Positions 25,573-34,100 of a stretch of 64,000 nucleotides of DNA are shown in pieces. Under the pieces are notes generated by a model. The model saw only the letters and a list, made by a program, of their open reading frames with translations. It was not told where the DNA came from and ran no database searches. The DNA comes from Streptacidiphilus sp. PB12-B1b (GTDB taxonomy: Bacteria; Actinomycetota; Actinomycetes; Streptomycetales; Streptomycetaceae). Positions within the stretch are counted from its first letter, which is position 1, and every line of letters begins with the position of its first letter. The stretch lies in assembly GCF_014084125.1 (NCBI RefSeq), contig NZ_CP048405.1, forward strand, positions 5,084,001-5,148,000, written 5' to 3'. The position numbers and the translations under genes are program-made.

Positions 25573-26334
25573 TCAGCCCTGCGGCGGAGCCTGCCCGGCC
25601 CGGGGCCGGGACGCCGATTCGGTCAACGTCCGCCGCTCCCAACGTCGTACGCCCGCGCCGGTCCCAACTGCTTCGGCTGCTGACCCGGTTGCCGTGCCGG
25701 CGGCCGCGGCGGCCGGGGTGGCAGCCGGTCCGGCGGGCACCCGGCTTGCGCCGAGCACGAGTTCGCGGGCGGGCGAGGCCAGGTCGGTCACCAGCGGCGG
25801 CACCACGGGGGCGACCAGTTCCAGCACCAGGTGCGCGCGCGGGGTGATTCCGAAACCGGACCACAGGCCCGCGGCCGAGCGGCCGGGCTCATCGCCCCCG
25901 CAGCGCACGAAGGACGGGAGCCCGGCTTCGGCCAGGGCTCCCGTCAGGTGGTCGTCAGCGAGGGTGTCCGCGGTGCTGCAGGCGTCGATCAGCAGCCCCA
26001 GCAGGCCGTGCTCCTCCATCGTCTGCCGGGATCTGTCCGGTGCGGCGGCCGGGTCCGCCCAGGCGGTCACCGTGTAGCTGACCCGGTAGTGCCGCGCGGC
26101 GGGCTGCGTGCCCAGCAGCCGCCCCTCGGTGTCGCGCACCTCGGACCAGCCGGAGGCGGGCTGCTCCTGCCCGTCCCGGCGGATGTCGCCGAGGAACAGG
26201 CTGACGAACGGTGCACCCGCCGCCTGTTCCTGCCAGGCGGCGCACGGCGCGTCGAACCTGACGCCGGTGCCCGGCGGCAGGACGCTCCCCAGCCAGTTGG
26301 CCAGCGAGAGATCCGCGTCCCGCAGCATGCTCAT
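25573..26334 (-). CDS. DUF4255-family eCIS cap/tail terminator-like protein (Afp16/Pvc16 type)
   Basis: 253 residues. DUF4255 core: MLRDADLSLANWLGSVLPPG, VSLFLGDIRRDGQEQPASGW, RHYRVSYTVTAWADPAAAPD and MEEHGLLGLLIDACSTADTL. Proteins of this family cap the distal end of the tube/sheath and set particle length. The last 60 residues are Ala/Thr/Gly-rich and low in complexity. It is the promoter-distal member of the minus-strand block, convergent with the main operon, and lies 40 bp after the 744-residue gene, so it is probably transcribed with it. Confidence 0.85.
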   Translation of the reverse strand: MSMLRDADLSLANWLGSVLPPGTGVRFDAPCAAWQEQAAGAPFVSLFLGDIRRDGQEQPASGWSEVRDTEGRLLGTQPAARHYRVSYTVTAWADPAAAPDRSRQTMEEHGLLGLLIDACSTADTLADDHLTGALAEAGLPSFVRCGGDEPGRSAAGLWSGFGITPRAHLVLELVAPVVPPLVTDLASPARELVLGASRVPAGPAATPAAAAAGTATGSAAEAVGTGAGVRRWERRTLTESASRPRAGQAPPQG

Positions 26335-26374
26335 CGGTCCTCTCGTGTGTCCTGCACCGCACCGGTCGCCGGGC

Positions 26375-28609
26375 TCAGGCCCGGAACAGTTCGCCGATGT
26401 CGCGCTTCACCCAGAACTTCTCGGTCTGCCGGCCGATGCCGTACTCCGGCGCGTGCGGACCGTCCGGCAGGTCCATGAAGTGGCCGATCCGCCACTGGCC
26501 GCCGCCGGCAAGGAAGCCGATGTAGGTGCAGGCACGTTCCGGGCTCACGATGGCGTGCCAACTGCCGCTGATCACCGTGTCCTTCTCCTTGATGGAGGTG
26601 CCGTCGACCAGCGAGACGCCGCTCCAGTCGACGAACGAGTCCCGGTGCAGGTCGCGCGCGTGCCACTCCTTGGTCTGCGGGTTCCACCGCCCCCAGACCA
26701 TGACGCCGTCGAATTCCAGTGCGGCGTAGACACGGTGGGTGGCCGGGTCGCCGTCCAGGGTGCTGCGGGTGCGGTCGGTGGCGACCACCCGGTGACCGTT
26801 GACGGTGGTCGGCACCTCGCCGGCGTACCGGGCCGCGTCCACCGGCAGCGGCGGCGGGCTCTTCCTGCGGGACTGCTCCAGCACGAAGCCGAGCGGCAGT
26901 TGGGCGAGGTTGATGCCGGTGAGCTTCTCGGCGAGCGCGTCGCCGGAGAAGTACTCGGCGGGGGTGATGGTGCAGTGCTTGAGCACCCACGCCGTGATCG
27001 GCGGGACGATGATGCGCTCCAGCATCTGCGAGAGCGCCCACGGGTCGAAGGCGAAGCCACTCGATGCGCCGTCCTCGCCCCCTTCGGCCTCCTTGCCCGG
27101 GGTGTAGAGGAACCCGGCGATGTCGGTGGGGGTGCTCAGGTCGGCCATCCGGTCGGCCAGGCCCTCGGCGATCTCCACCGTGTGGTCGTCGAAGACCTTC
27201 TTCAGCGCCGGTTCGAGCGCCGTCCGGACGCTGTCGGTGCCGTGCCTCCAGCACTCCTCGACGTCGGTCCAGAAGGCCCTCTCGCCCCCCTGCTTCGGCG
27301 GGATGGGCAGCTTCCCCTGCAGGCGCTCCTCCTCGATCTTCTTCTGGGCGAGTTCCGCCCGCCGGTTCAGGAGTTCCTCGACCACGGCCTTGATGGGCTC
27401 GGTCACCACGCCGAAGACCTTCATCACCGTCTCGCCCACCCCGGGCGGAGCCGCGAGCAGCCCGCCGGAGATGGTCACGCCCAGCACGCTGATGAAGGTC
27501 TCCAGCGCGACCTTCTGGTTCTCCTGCACCCGCAGGAACAGCAGGTCGGGGCGGTTGTTGTACTCGGCGAAGAGGCTGCCGGCGGCCTTCTCCGTCCGGA
27601 ACCTGCCGATGCCGGCCTTCACCGCGGACTCGGTGGCCAGCTTGTTGCCGACGATATTGACGAGTTCGGCGACCCGCACGAAGAAGCCGGTGGTGTTGCT
27701 CTCCTTGAGGATGGTCTCCGTGGTGCTGACGCCGGCCTGGGCGATCACCTTGAGCCCCCGCAGGTTGGCCTCGGTGACATTGTTGGCGAACACGTAGGCA
27801 TCGATCAGGGCCGTTTCGAAGGTGAGCGTCATGTCCTTGTACGCGTCGGCCGTCGCCATGGACATCCGTGCCCGGTCCGGGAAGTACTCCGCGATGACGC
27901 CGTGGGCCTCCCGCATGGCCCCGATGATGCGCTGCTCGTGCTCCTCGTCCGACAACGTGTGCGCCTCGTCGGCGGCCAGGGCGTCCTCGATCGCGGTGCG
28001 GGAGCTGCCGAGCACAGTGCCGTACTTCTCGAACTTCCCCTTCAGCCTGGTCAGTTGGCGCTCGCCGTCGACGAACACCAGCGCCTTGGTGGCCAGCGCG
28101 CCCTGGATGAACTCCAGGCCCCTGAACAGGGCGACCTGTTCGAGGATCCTGTCGATGGCGGTGGTCTGCGCCGGGATGCCGTCGCTGAGCACGCCGATGG
28201 CGTCGCACAGCTCACGAGCCTGGCGGCGCAGGCCCGCACCGGTGCTGTCCTTCATGGCGCGGGCGATCTGCTCGCCGAAGATCCGGGCGACCTCGGTGCG
28301 CGCCTCCTCCTTCGCCTTCTCCCGCACCCCGGCCGTGATCTTCTCGGAGATCCGCTCGGCGTAGGAGTCCAGCAGGATCGCGGCGTACTTCTTGACCAGC
28401 ACGTCCCAGAACGTGGGGTGGAAGACGAAACCCTTGCTGGTGTCCTCCAGCCGGACGAAACGGTGGCCGATGCCGGCAATGGCGTCCTGCAGGGCCTCCT
28501 GCTGGACCATCCGGTCGAGTTGGGCCTTGGTCTGGTTGAAGCTGGCGACCAGCTTGTCGTGTTCGGTCAGGGGCGTGCCCCGGCCTTCGATCGCGCCTTC
28601 AAACGGCAT
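26375..28609 (-). CDS. Unrecognised 744-residue protein in the eCIS island, candidate cargo or accessory factor
   Basis: The ATG at 28609 is chosen because AAGGAG lies 8 bp upstream; a GTG at 28618 overlaps that motif. Residues 1-330 are strongly helical and charged (KKYAAILLDSYAERISEKIT; REKAKEEARTEVARIFGEQI; ETILKESNTTGFFVRVAELV). A hydrophobic Gly-rich stretch follows near 385-405 (FISVLGVTISGGLLAAPPGV). Then come a KKIEEER helix, a second helical part and a C-terminal domain of about 140 residues rich in Trp and aromatic residues (YAALEFDGVMVWGRWNPQTK; GSWHAIVSPERACTYIGFLA). I recognise no family. The APPGVGET stretch resembles Walker A but lacks the Lys and a Walker B. Position between the cap gene and accessory genes suggests cargo, chaperone or assembly roles; none is shown by sequence. 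Confidence 0.55.
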   Translation of the reverse strand: MPFEGAIEGRGTPLTEHDKLVASFNQTKAQLDRMVQQEALQDAIAGIGHRFVRLEDTSKGFVFHPTFWDVLVKKYAAILLDSYAERISEKITAGVREKAKEEARTEVARIFGEQIARAMKDSTGAGLRRQARELCDAIGVLSDGIPAQTTAIDRILEQVALFRGLEFIQGALATKALVFVDGERQLTRLKGKFEKYGTVLGSSRTAIEDALAADEAHTLSDEEHEQRIIGAMREAHGVIAEYFPDRARMSMATADAYKDMTLTFETALIDAYVFANNVTEANLRGLKVIAQAGVSTTETILKESNTTGFFVRVAELVNIVGNKLATESAVKAGIGRFRTEKAAGSLFAEYNNRPDLLFLRVQENQKVALETFISVLGVTISGGLLAAPPGVGETVMKVFGVVTEPIKAVVEELLNRRAELAQKKIEEERLQGKLPIPPKQGGERAFWTDVEECWRHGTDSVRTALEPALKKVFDDHTVEIAEGLADRMADLSTPTDIAGFLYTPGKEAEGGEDGASSGFAFDPWALSQMLERIIVPPITAWVLKHCTITPAEYFSGDALAEKLTGINLAQLPLGFVLEQSRRKSPPPLPVDAARYAGEVPTTVNGHRVVATDRTRSTLDGDPATHRVYAALEFDGVMVWGRWNPQTKEWHARDLHRDSFVDWSGVSLVDGTSIKEKDTVISGSWHAIVSPERACTYIGFLAGGGQWRIGHFMDLPDGPHAPEYGIGRQTEKFWVKRDIGELFRA

Positions 28610-28666
28610 GGTGCACACTCCTTGGAACGGCTGGGAGAGGTTTCGTCGGCCGCGGTCGGCCCCGGG

Positions 28667-29788
28667 TCAGTCCTGGTACGCCTGGACCAGCCGCAGCAGG
28701 TCGCTCAGCTCCTGTTCGCTGAAGTCCTCGGACGCCTGGAGCAGGCTGTCGAACTGCGGCGCCTGGGTGTCGATCATCGTCTGCGCCAGCACCTGGAAGA
28801 ACATCTGCCCGGCGGGGCTCTCCAAGAGGCTCTCGGCCTCCTCGGCGGAGAGGTCGGCGTCCGGTTGGAAGACCCGCTGGTCCAGGCCGCCGGAGACGGC
28901 GTCGAGCAACATGCCGGTCTGCGCGGGCGGTTCGGTCTCGGCGGTCACCGGGCCCTCCTGCGCGAGGAGTTGGTCGTAGTCGTCGTACCAGACGGCCGCG
29001 TCCGGGGAGGCACCGAACACCCAACGGCCGTCCACCAGCTTGATGAAGTGGTCCTCGTAGGGCCGGACGCTCTCCGCCTGCCCACCATCCGCGTCCGCCT
29101 CGTGCCCGGCGGTCACCGGGCCCTCCTGCGCGAGGAGTTGGTCGTAGTCGTCGTACCAGACGGCCGCGTCCGGGGAGGCGCCGAACACCCAACGGCCGTC
29201 CACCAGCTTGATGAAGTGGTCCTCGTAGGGCCGGACGCTCTCCGCCTGCCCACCATCCGCGTCCGCCTCGTGCTGCCGGTACCGGTCCTCGATGGTCTGC
29301 CAGTCGGCGGCGTCCGGGCCGGAGCCGTAGAGCCACTGGAACTCGTCGGAGCCGGGGAGCCTGGCGTACCGGCGGTACTGCGTGCCCTCGACCGGGTCCG
29401 CCGGGTCGTGGTCCGGGTTGGGCTGCGGCCGGGCCTGCTCCTCCTCCGCCCGCCAGCGCTCGACGACCGGGCCGAAGGCGTCCACGAACAGCTCCAGCTC
29501 ACCCTGTCCGGCGTCGTCCCTCAGCGAGGAGACGATCAGCCGCCCGGCCTCCGGGTCCACCCACACGGCCAGGCACTCGGCGACCCAGTCGTCCTCCTGC
29601 TGGAACCAGTCGACCACGTTCTGGAAGACCAGCGGGACCAGTTCCTCGTCGAGCCGGGCCAGGTCCTGGCTCCTGGCGACGTGCGCCAGCCGGGCCGGGC
29701 TGTCCTCCCCCGCCTCCCCGGCCGGGAGCCGCGGCCCGGCCACCAACTCCTTGAGGAGCGGCACGAGCGGAATCAACTGCTGCTTCAT
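28667..29788 (-). CDS. Acidic protein with duplicated 56-residue module, function unknown
   Basis: 373 residues, strongly acidic. The N-terminal domain is helical (QQLIPLVPLLKELVAGPRLP; VFQNVVDWFQQEDDWVAECL; AVWVDPEAGRLIVSSLRDDA). Two nearly identical 56-residue modules follow (VRPYEDHFIKLVDGRWVFGA, SPDAAVWYDDYDQLLAQEGP), preceded by a related diverged stretch (GSDEFQWLYGSGPDAADWQT). A helical acidic C-terminus (LSAEEAESLLESPAGQMFFQ) closes the protein. I recognise no family; the module has some feel of SMI1/KNR4-like immunity folds but this is weak. Lies 57 bp upstream of the 744-residue gene on the same strand, so the pair could be cargo and partner. Confidence 0.6.
   Translation of the reverse strand: MKQQLIPLVPLLKELVAGPRLPAGEAGEDSPARLAHVARSQDLARLDEELVPLVFQNVVDWFQQEDDWVAECLAVWVDPEAGRLIVSSLRDDAGQGELELFVDAFGPVVERWRAEEEQARPQPNPDHDPADPVEGTQYRRYARLPGSDEFQWLYGSGPDAADWQTIEDRYRQHEADADGGQAESVRPYEDHFIKLVDGRWVFGASPDAAVWYDDYDQLLAQEGPVTAGHEADADGGQAESVRPYEDHFIKLVDGRWVFGASPDAAVWYDDYDQLLAQEGPVTAETEPPAQTGMLLDAVSGGLDQRVFQPDADLSAEEAESLLESPAGQMFFQVLAQTMIDTQAPQFDSLLQASEDFSEQELSDLLRLVQAYQD
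28939..29273 (-). repeat. 168-bp tandem duplication inside the acidic gene
   Basis: The segments 28939-29105 and 29107-29273 agree almost perfectly; the one mismatch I noticed is GAGGCACC against GAGGCGCC. The unit is exactly 56 codons. Such identity implies a very recent or gene-converted duplication. Confidence 0.9.
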
Positions 29789-29912
29789 CGGTACCTCCTG
29801 GGCCGGACGCTGATCGCTGCTCCGGACGTACGGGTGCGGCTGGTGCGGGTCCTGTCGGCGCGGTTCGGCGCGGGTGTACGGGGCGGCCGGGGCGTACGGG
29901 CGCGGCGGGCGT

Positions 29913-30527
29913 TCACGCCGTGAGCTCCGTGACAGGCACCGCCGCGGCCGTGCCGAGGAAGCCGCCCACCGCGGAGCGCCCGCTCAGCACATAGCCCAGC
30001 GCCGCCGCGTGCATCGCCTCGACCGGCGCGATGGTCGCGGCCGCGAGCACGGAGGGCCCGGGGCCCGCCAGGCTGCCGGCCGCGGCCAGGTGGGTCTGCG
30101 CCGCCTGGTTCTCCAGGCGCTGCACAACGGCCACGATCCCGGCGACGCTGGTGGCCGCACCGATGGCGTCCATCAGTCGCGCGTGCCCTGCCAGCGGGGT
30201 GCCGGTGACGGCCGGCCTGCGGGCATCGCGCAGGATCGCGTTCCAGGTGACGGCGTGCTGGGCGTGGTGGTCCATCGCGGTCCGCACGAAGGCGTCCAGC
30301 GCGGGCACCGCCGGGCCCAGCCTGCCGGACCGCAGCGCCGCCTGCACCGATCGGTAGGCGTTCACCGCCTGGTTCTCCAGGGCGGCGGCCAGGGCCACGG
30401 TGCGCAGCTCACCGGTGTACGGCGGTGGCGCGGGGTGGCTGCCGCTGCACGCGTCCAGCGCCAGCCCGGCCCCGAGGACCGCGGCGCAGCGCACGAAGGA
30501 CCGCCGGGAGGGCGGGAGGGCGCTCAT
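29913..30527 (-). CDS. Ferritin-like (DUF4439-type) lipoprotein
   Basis: 204 residues. The N-terminus carries twin arginines and a lipobox-like signal: SRRSFVRCAAVLGAGLALDACSG. Export by Tat or Sec and acylation at Cys27 are likely. The mature part is a helical bundle with ExxxxxxY-type motifs (AAALENQAVNAYRSVQAALR, TAMDHHAQHAVTWNAILRDA, VQRLENQAAQTHLAAAGSLA, APVEAMHAAALGYVLSG), typical of ferritin-like domains; metal ligands cannot be assigned firmly. Its start overlaps the stop of the next ferritin-like gene, so the two are co-translated. Their presence within an eCIS island is notable. Confidence 0.72.
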   Translation of the reverse strand: MSALPPSRRSFVRCAAVLGAGLALDACSGSHPAPPPYTGELRTVALAAALENQAVNAYRSVQAALRSGRLGPAVPALDAFVRTAMDHHAQHAVTWNAILRDARRPAVTGTPLAGHARLMDAIGAATSVAGIVAVVQRLENQAAQTHLAAAGSLAGPGPSVLAAATIAPVEAMHAAALGYVLSGRSAVGGFLGTAAAVPVTELTA

Positions 30528-31141
30528 CGCACCCTGCCCTCGTCGATGGCGGAGGCGTCCGCGGTGGGGTAGGCGGCCTGCGGGATGCCCGCCGTGCCGG
30601 CCGCCGCCGGGACCGCCCGCGCGGCGGCGGGCGTCGCGCCGGGCTCGGCGTGGCCGCCGTCCAGCAGGGTGCGGACGATGAGCAGTTCGGAGCCGTGCTG
30701 TGCCTCGACCGAGGCGACGTTCACCAAGAGCGCGCGCAGGTCGGCGCCGTCGGCGAGGGTGGCGAAGCGGGTGCAGGTCTGGGCGTTGACGTCTTCCAGC
30801 TCGGCGAGCAGGTCCACCAGCGAGGCCGGGTCGGTCGTCCCGGCCAGTCTGCGGGCCACGGTCGCGGCGTACCGCGTGTCGGCGGCGTGCTGCTGGGCCC
30901 CGCCGGCCCGGGTCACGGCCTGGTTGAACGTCCGGGCGTGGGAGTGGTGGTGGGCCAGGTTGCGGCTGACCAGCGCCCGCAGCTGGGCACTGCCGCGCTC
31001 CACGCAGGGCAGGCGGGCCGCAGAGGTGTAGGAGGCGACGGCGAGGTTCTCCAGGGCTGCGGCCGTCTGCAGCACCAGCACCGCGAGCGGGGCCTCGGGG
31101 GCGGCGGCGCGGTCGGGGTGCCGGTCATGCGGTGCCTCCAC
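30524..31141 (-). CDS. Ferritin-like domain protein, second copy
   Basis: 205 residues as read from a GTG at 31141. Helical bundle with LQTAAALENLAVASYTSAAR, VSRNLAHHHSHARTFNQAVT, LAELEDVNAQTCTRFATLAD and VASVEAQHGSELLIVRTLLD, paralogous to the lipoprotein that follows. No signal peptide is visible. The start is uncertain: an ATG at 31128 overlaps the upstream gene's stop as ATGA, the arrangement used elsewhere here, but lies in another frame from the domain. A missing base in the C-rich stretch near 31085-31120 would reconcile this. The C-terminus is Ala/Pro-rich. Confidence 0.68.
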   Translation of the reverse strand: MEAPHDRHPDRAAAPEAPLAVLVLQTAAALENLAVASYTSAARLPCVERGSAQLRALVSRNLAHHHSHARTFNQAVTRAGGAQQHAADTRYAATVARRLAGTTDPASLVDLLAELEDVNAQTCTRFATLADGADLRALLVNVASVEAQHGSELLIVRTLLDGGHAEPGATPAAARAVPAAAGTAGIPQAAYPTADASAIDEGRVR

Positions 31142-34100
31142 TGGTCGTGGTCGGGGCGGCGGTGGGCGAGGTCGGGCTCGGGCTGGGCGCGGGCGCGGGC
31201 TGGGTGGTGATCGACTCCCGGTAGTGGACGATGATGGTGTTCTGACCGTCCTCGGGATCGGTGGCGGTGACCGTGACGGTGAAGTCCGGTGTCCCGGCGG
31301 CGAGATGACCGAGGTCGCCGCTGACCACGCCGGTGCCCGGGTCGATCTGGTCGCAGGTGCCGGAGGTGTCGCACGGCAGGCCGGTGGCGGAGTACGTGTA
31401 CACGGCTCCGCCGTAGCCGCCGGCCGGTGTGCCCACGGTCGTGGCGAAGCCCTTCAGCGGGGTGCCCCCGGTCTGGGTCGGGGTGGCCGTGTTGAACTCC
31501 ACGGTCAGCGGCGGCACGGCCGCGGTGAGGTTCAGCGTGGTGATGGCGGATTCGCCGAGGGCGTCCGTGACCATCACCTGTTCCCCGTCGAAGGTGTCCG
31601 CGGCGCAGCTGGTCTGCACCGTCTGCTCCGATCCGCTGGAGGGCAGGTCGGTGGAGGTCTCGCCGGTGCACGGCCCGTCCGGGGTGCCGGTGACCACACC
31701 CGTGGAGGGGCTGACCGACATCCAGCCGGGCGCGCCCCCGCCCAGGGTGAAGGTGTACGGCGCCACGCCCGCGCTGGGTTGCACGGTCCCCTGGAACGCG
31801 GTGCCGACCGTGCCGCTCCAGGTGTAGGAGCCGGGCACCGTCAGCGGGTTGACGACGGTGATGGCGAGCTGGGTCTTGGCGGTCACCGCGAAGTCGGTGG
31901 CGTCGCTCACGGTGAGCGTGAACTCGTACGTCCCGGCGGACGATGTGGCCTCGCCGGTGATCGCCCCGGTGGCGCTGTCGACCTTCAGGCCGGTCGGCAG
32001 CGCCCCGTCGGTCACCGACCAGCTCTCGTGCCCGGAGCCGCCGTCGACGTCGATCGGGACGACGCCTGCGTAGGGGAAGCCGACGGCCGCCTCAGGGATG
32101 GCCGGCTCCTGGAAGCTCAGCGGCTCCACCACGGTCATGGTGGTCGTCAGGCTCGCGGTCTGGGCCGGGGGCCCGGAGTCGGCCACGGAGATGTCGAGCG
32201 GCACGGTTCCGGTCGACACCGGCGTACCGCTGATGACCCCGGTGGCGGGGTTCAGGCTCAACCCGTCCGGCAGCGTGCTGGCCCCGGACGACCAGGTGTA
32301 CGGGGGTGTGCCGCCGATCGCGGTGAGGACCTCCGAGTACGGCTGCCCGGTCAGGGCGTGCGGCAGCGAGACCGTGGTGATCTTCAGCGATCCGACCACG
32401 GTGAGCGTCAGGGATTCGTCGGTGGTCAGCGGGGGTGCGCTGGAGTCGGTGGCCTGCACGCTGAACGGGAAGCTGCCGGTCGCGGTCGGGGTGCCGGTGA
32501 TGGCGCCGTTCGGCGCGAGGCTCAGGCCGGCGGGGAGCGTCCCGGTCAGCGTCCACACGTACGGCGCGGACCCTCCGGCCGCGGTCAGCTGTGTCGTGTA
32601 CGGCAGGCCGATCGCCCCCTGGGAGACGCTCGACACGGTGGCGGAGAAGCCGGTCACCGCCTCCACGGTGAAGACCTGCGAGGAGGTGAGGGCCGGTTTG
32701 CCGGAGTCGGTGGCGCGCACCGTGAACGTCGAGGAGCCGTCGTTGCGCGGTGTGCCGCTGAGCACCCCGGACGTCGAACCGAGCGTCAGCCCGGCGGGCA
32801 GCGAGCCGGAGGAGACGGACCAGGTGTACGGCTGGGTGCCGCCGAAGGCGGTCAGGGTCTGCGCGTACGGCGTGTCGGTGACCGCGTCCGGCAGGGTCAG
32901 GGTGTTGATCAGCAGCGGTTTGGCGACGGTCAGCGTCAGGTGCTGGGTGGCCGACTGCCGGGGTGAGGCCGAGTCGGTGACCTGGACGGTGACGCCGTAG
33001 CCGTCGGCCAGGTCGGGGGTGCCGCTGATCGCCCCGGTGGCCGGGTTGAGGCTCATCCCGCCCGGGAGCCCTCCCTGCCCGGGCACCAGCGACCAGCTGT
33101 AGGGGGCGGTGCCGCCGACGGCCATGAGCGTCTGCGTGTACGCCGTGCCGGTGGTCGCCCCCGGCAGGGAGGAGTTGTCCACGGCCAGGGCGCTGCGCAC
33201 GGTCACCTGGTACGTCTTGGCGGCGGACTGGGAGGGCGGCCCGGGGTCGGCCAGGTGCACGGCGAAGGTGCTCGTCCCCGGTGTGGTCGGGGTTCCGGTC
33301 ACGGCGCCCGTCTGCGCGGCGAGCGAGAGCCCCGGCGGCAGCTGGCCGGAGCTGACCGACCAGGTGTAGCTGCCGGTGCCGCCCGCGCCGCCCAGGGGCA
33401 CGGAGTAGGGCTTGCCGAGCACGCCCTCGGGGAGCGTGGCCGTGGTGACGGACACGGGGCCGACCACGTTGACCGTCACCGAGCCGGACAGCACCGCCGG
33501 GGCCGCCGGGGTCGGGCTCGGCGTGGCCGCCCCCGGGCCGGGCCGCGGTGCACCGGCCGACGGGGACGCCGACGCTCCGGGGGTGCCGGAGGCCGGGGAG
33601 GCCGTGCTGGTGGTGCCGGTCGCGGTGATGGTGGCCGTGCCCGGGCTCAGCGCGGTCACCACGCCGCTCGGCGAGACCGAGGCGACATGCGGCGCCGAGG
33701 ACGTCCACACCAGCGCCGGGACGGCGCCGGCGCCGTCGGCGAAGGTGCCGGTCGCGGTGGCCGGGTCGGTCGTCCCCATGACGACGGTCGGCGAGGCCAG
33801 CTTGACGGCCAGCGCGGTCGGCGGCGCGGGTCTGGCGGCCTTGGTGGGCTTGGCGGTCGCCATGGCCTTCGCCGCGGACTTCGCCGAGCTGGCCGCGTTC
33901 TGCGCCTGCGCGGCCGCCGAGGCGGCCGAGTGCACCACCGGTTGCAGCACGGTCATCCACAGCGCGAACATCAGGCCGCAGGCGGCGACGGCGATCCCGA
34001 GCACCGGCAGCAGCCATTCGGGCAGTGTCTGCTTCTCCAGCATCACCCCCTCGGCCTTCGCCGCCTCCCCCCGCTCGGGCAGCGCGGACACCTCGAACGG

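Noticed and set aside
26375-28609. AAA+ ATPase suggested by an APPGVGET motif in the 744-residue protein
   Set aside because: The Walker A lysine is replaced by Glu and no Walker B or sensor motifs follow; the surrounding sequence is hydrophobic and Gly-rich.
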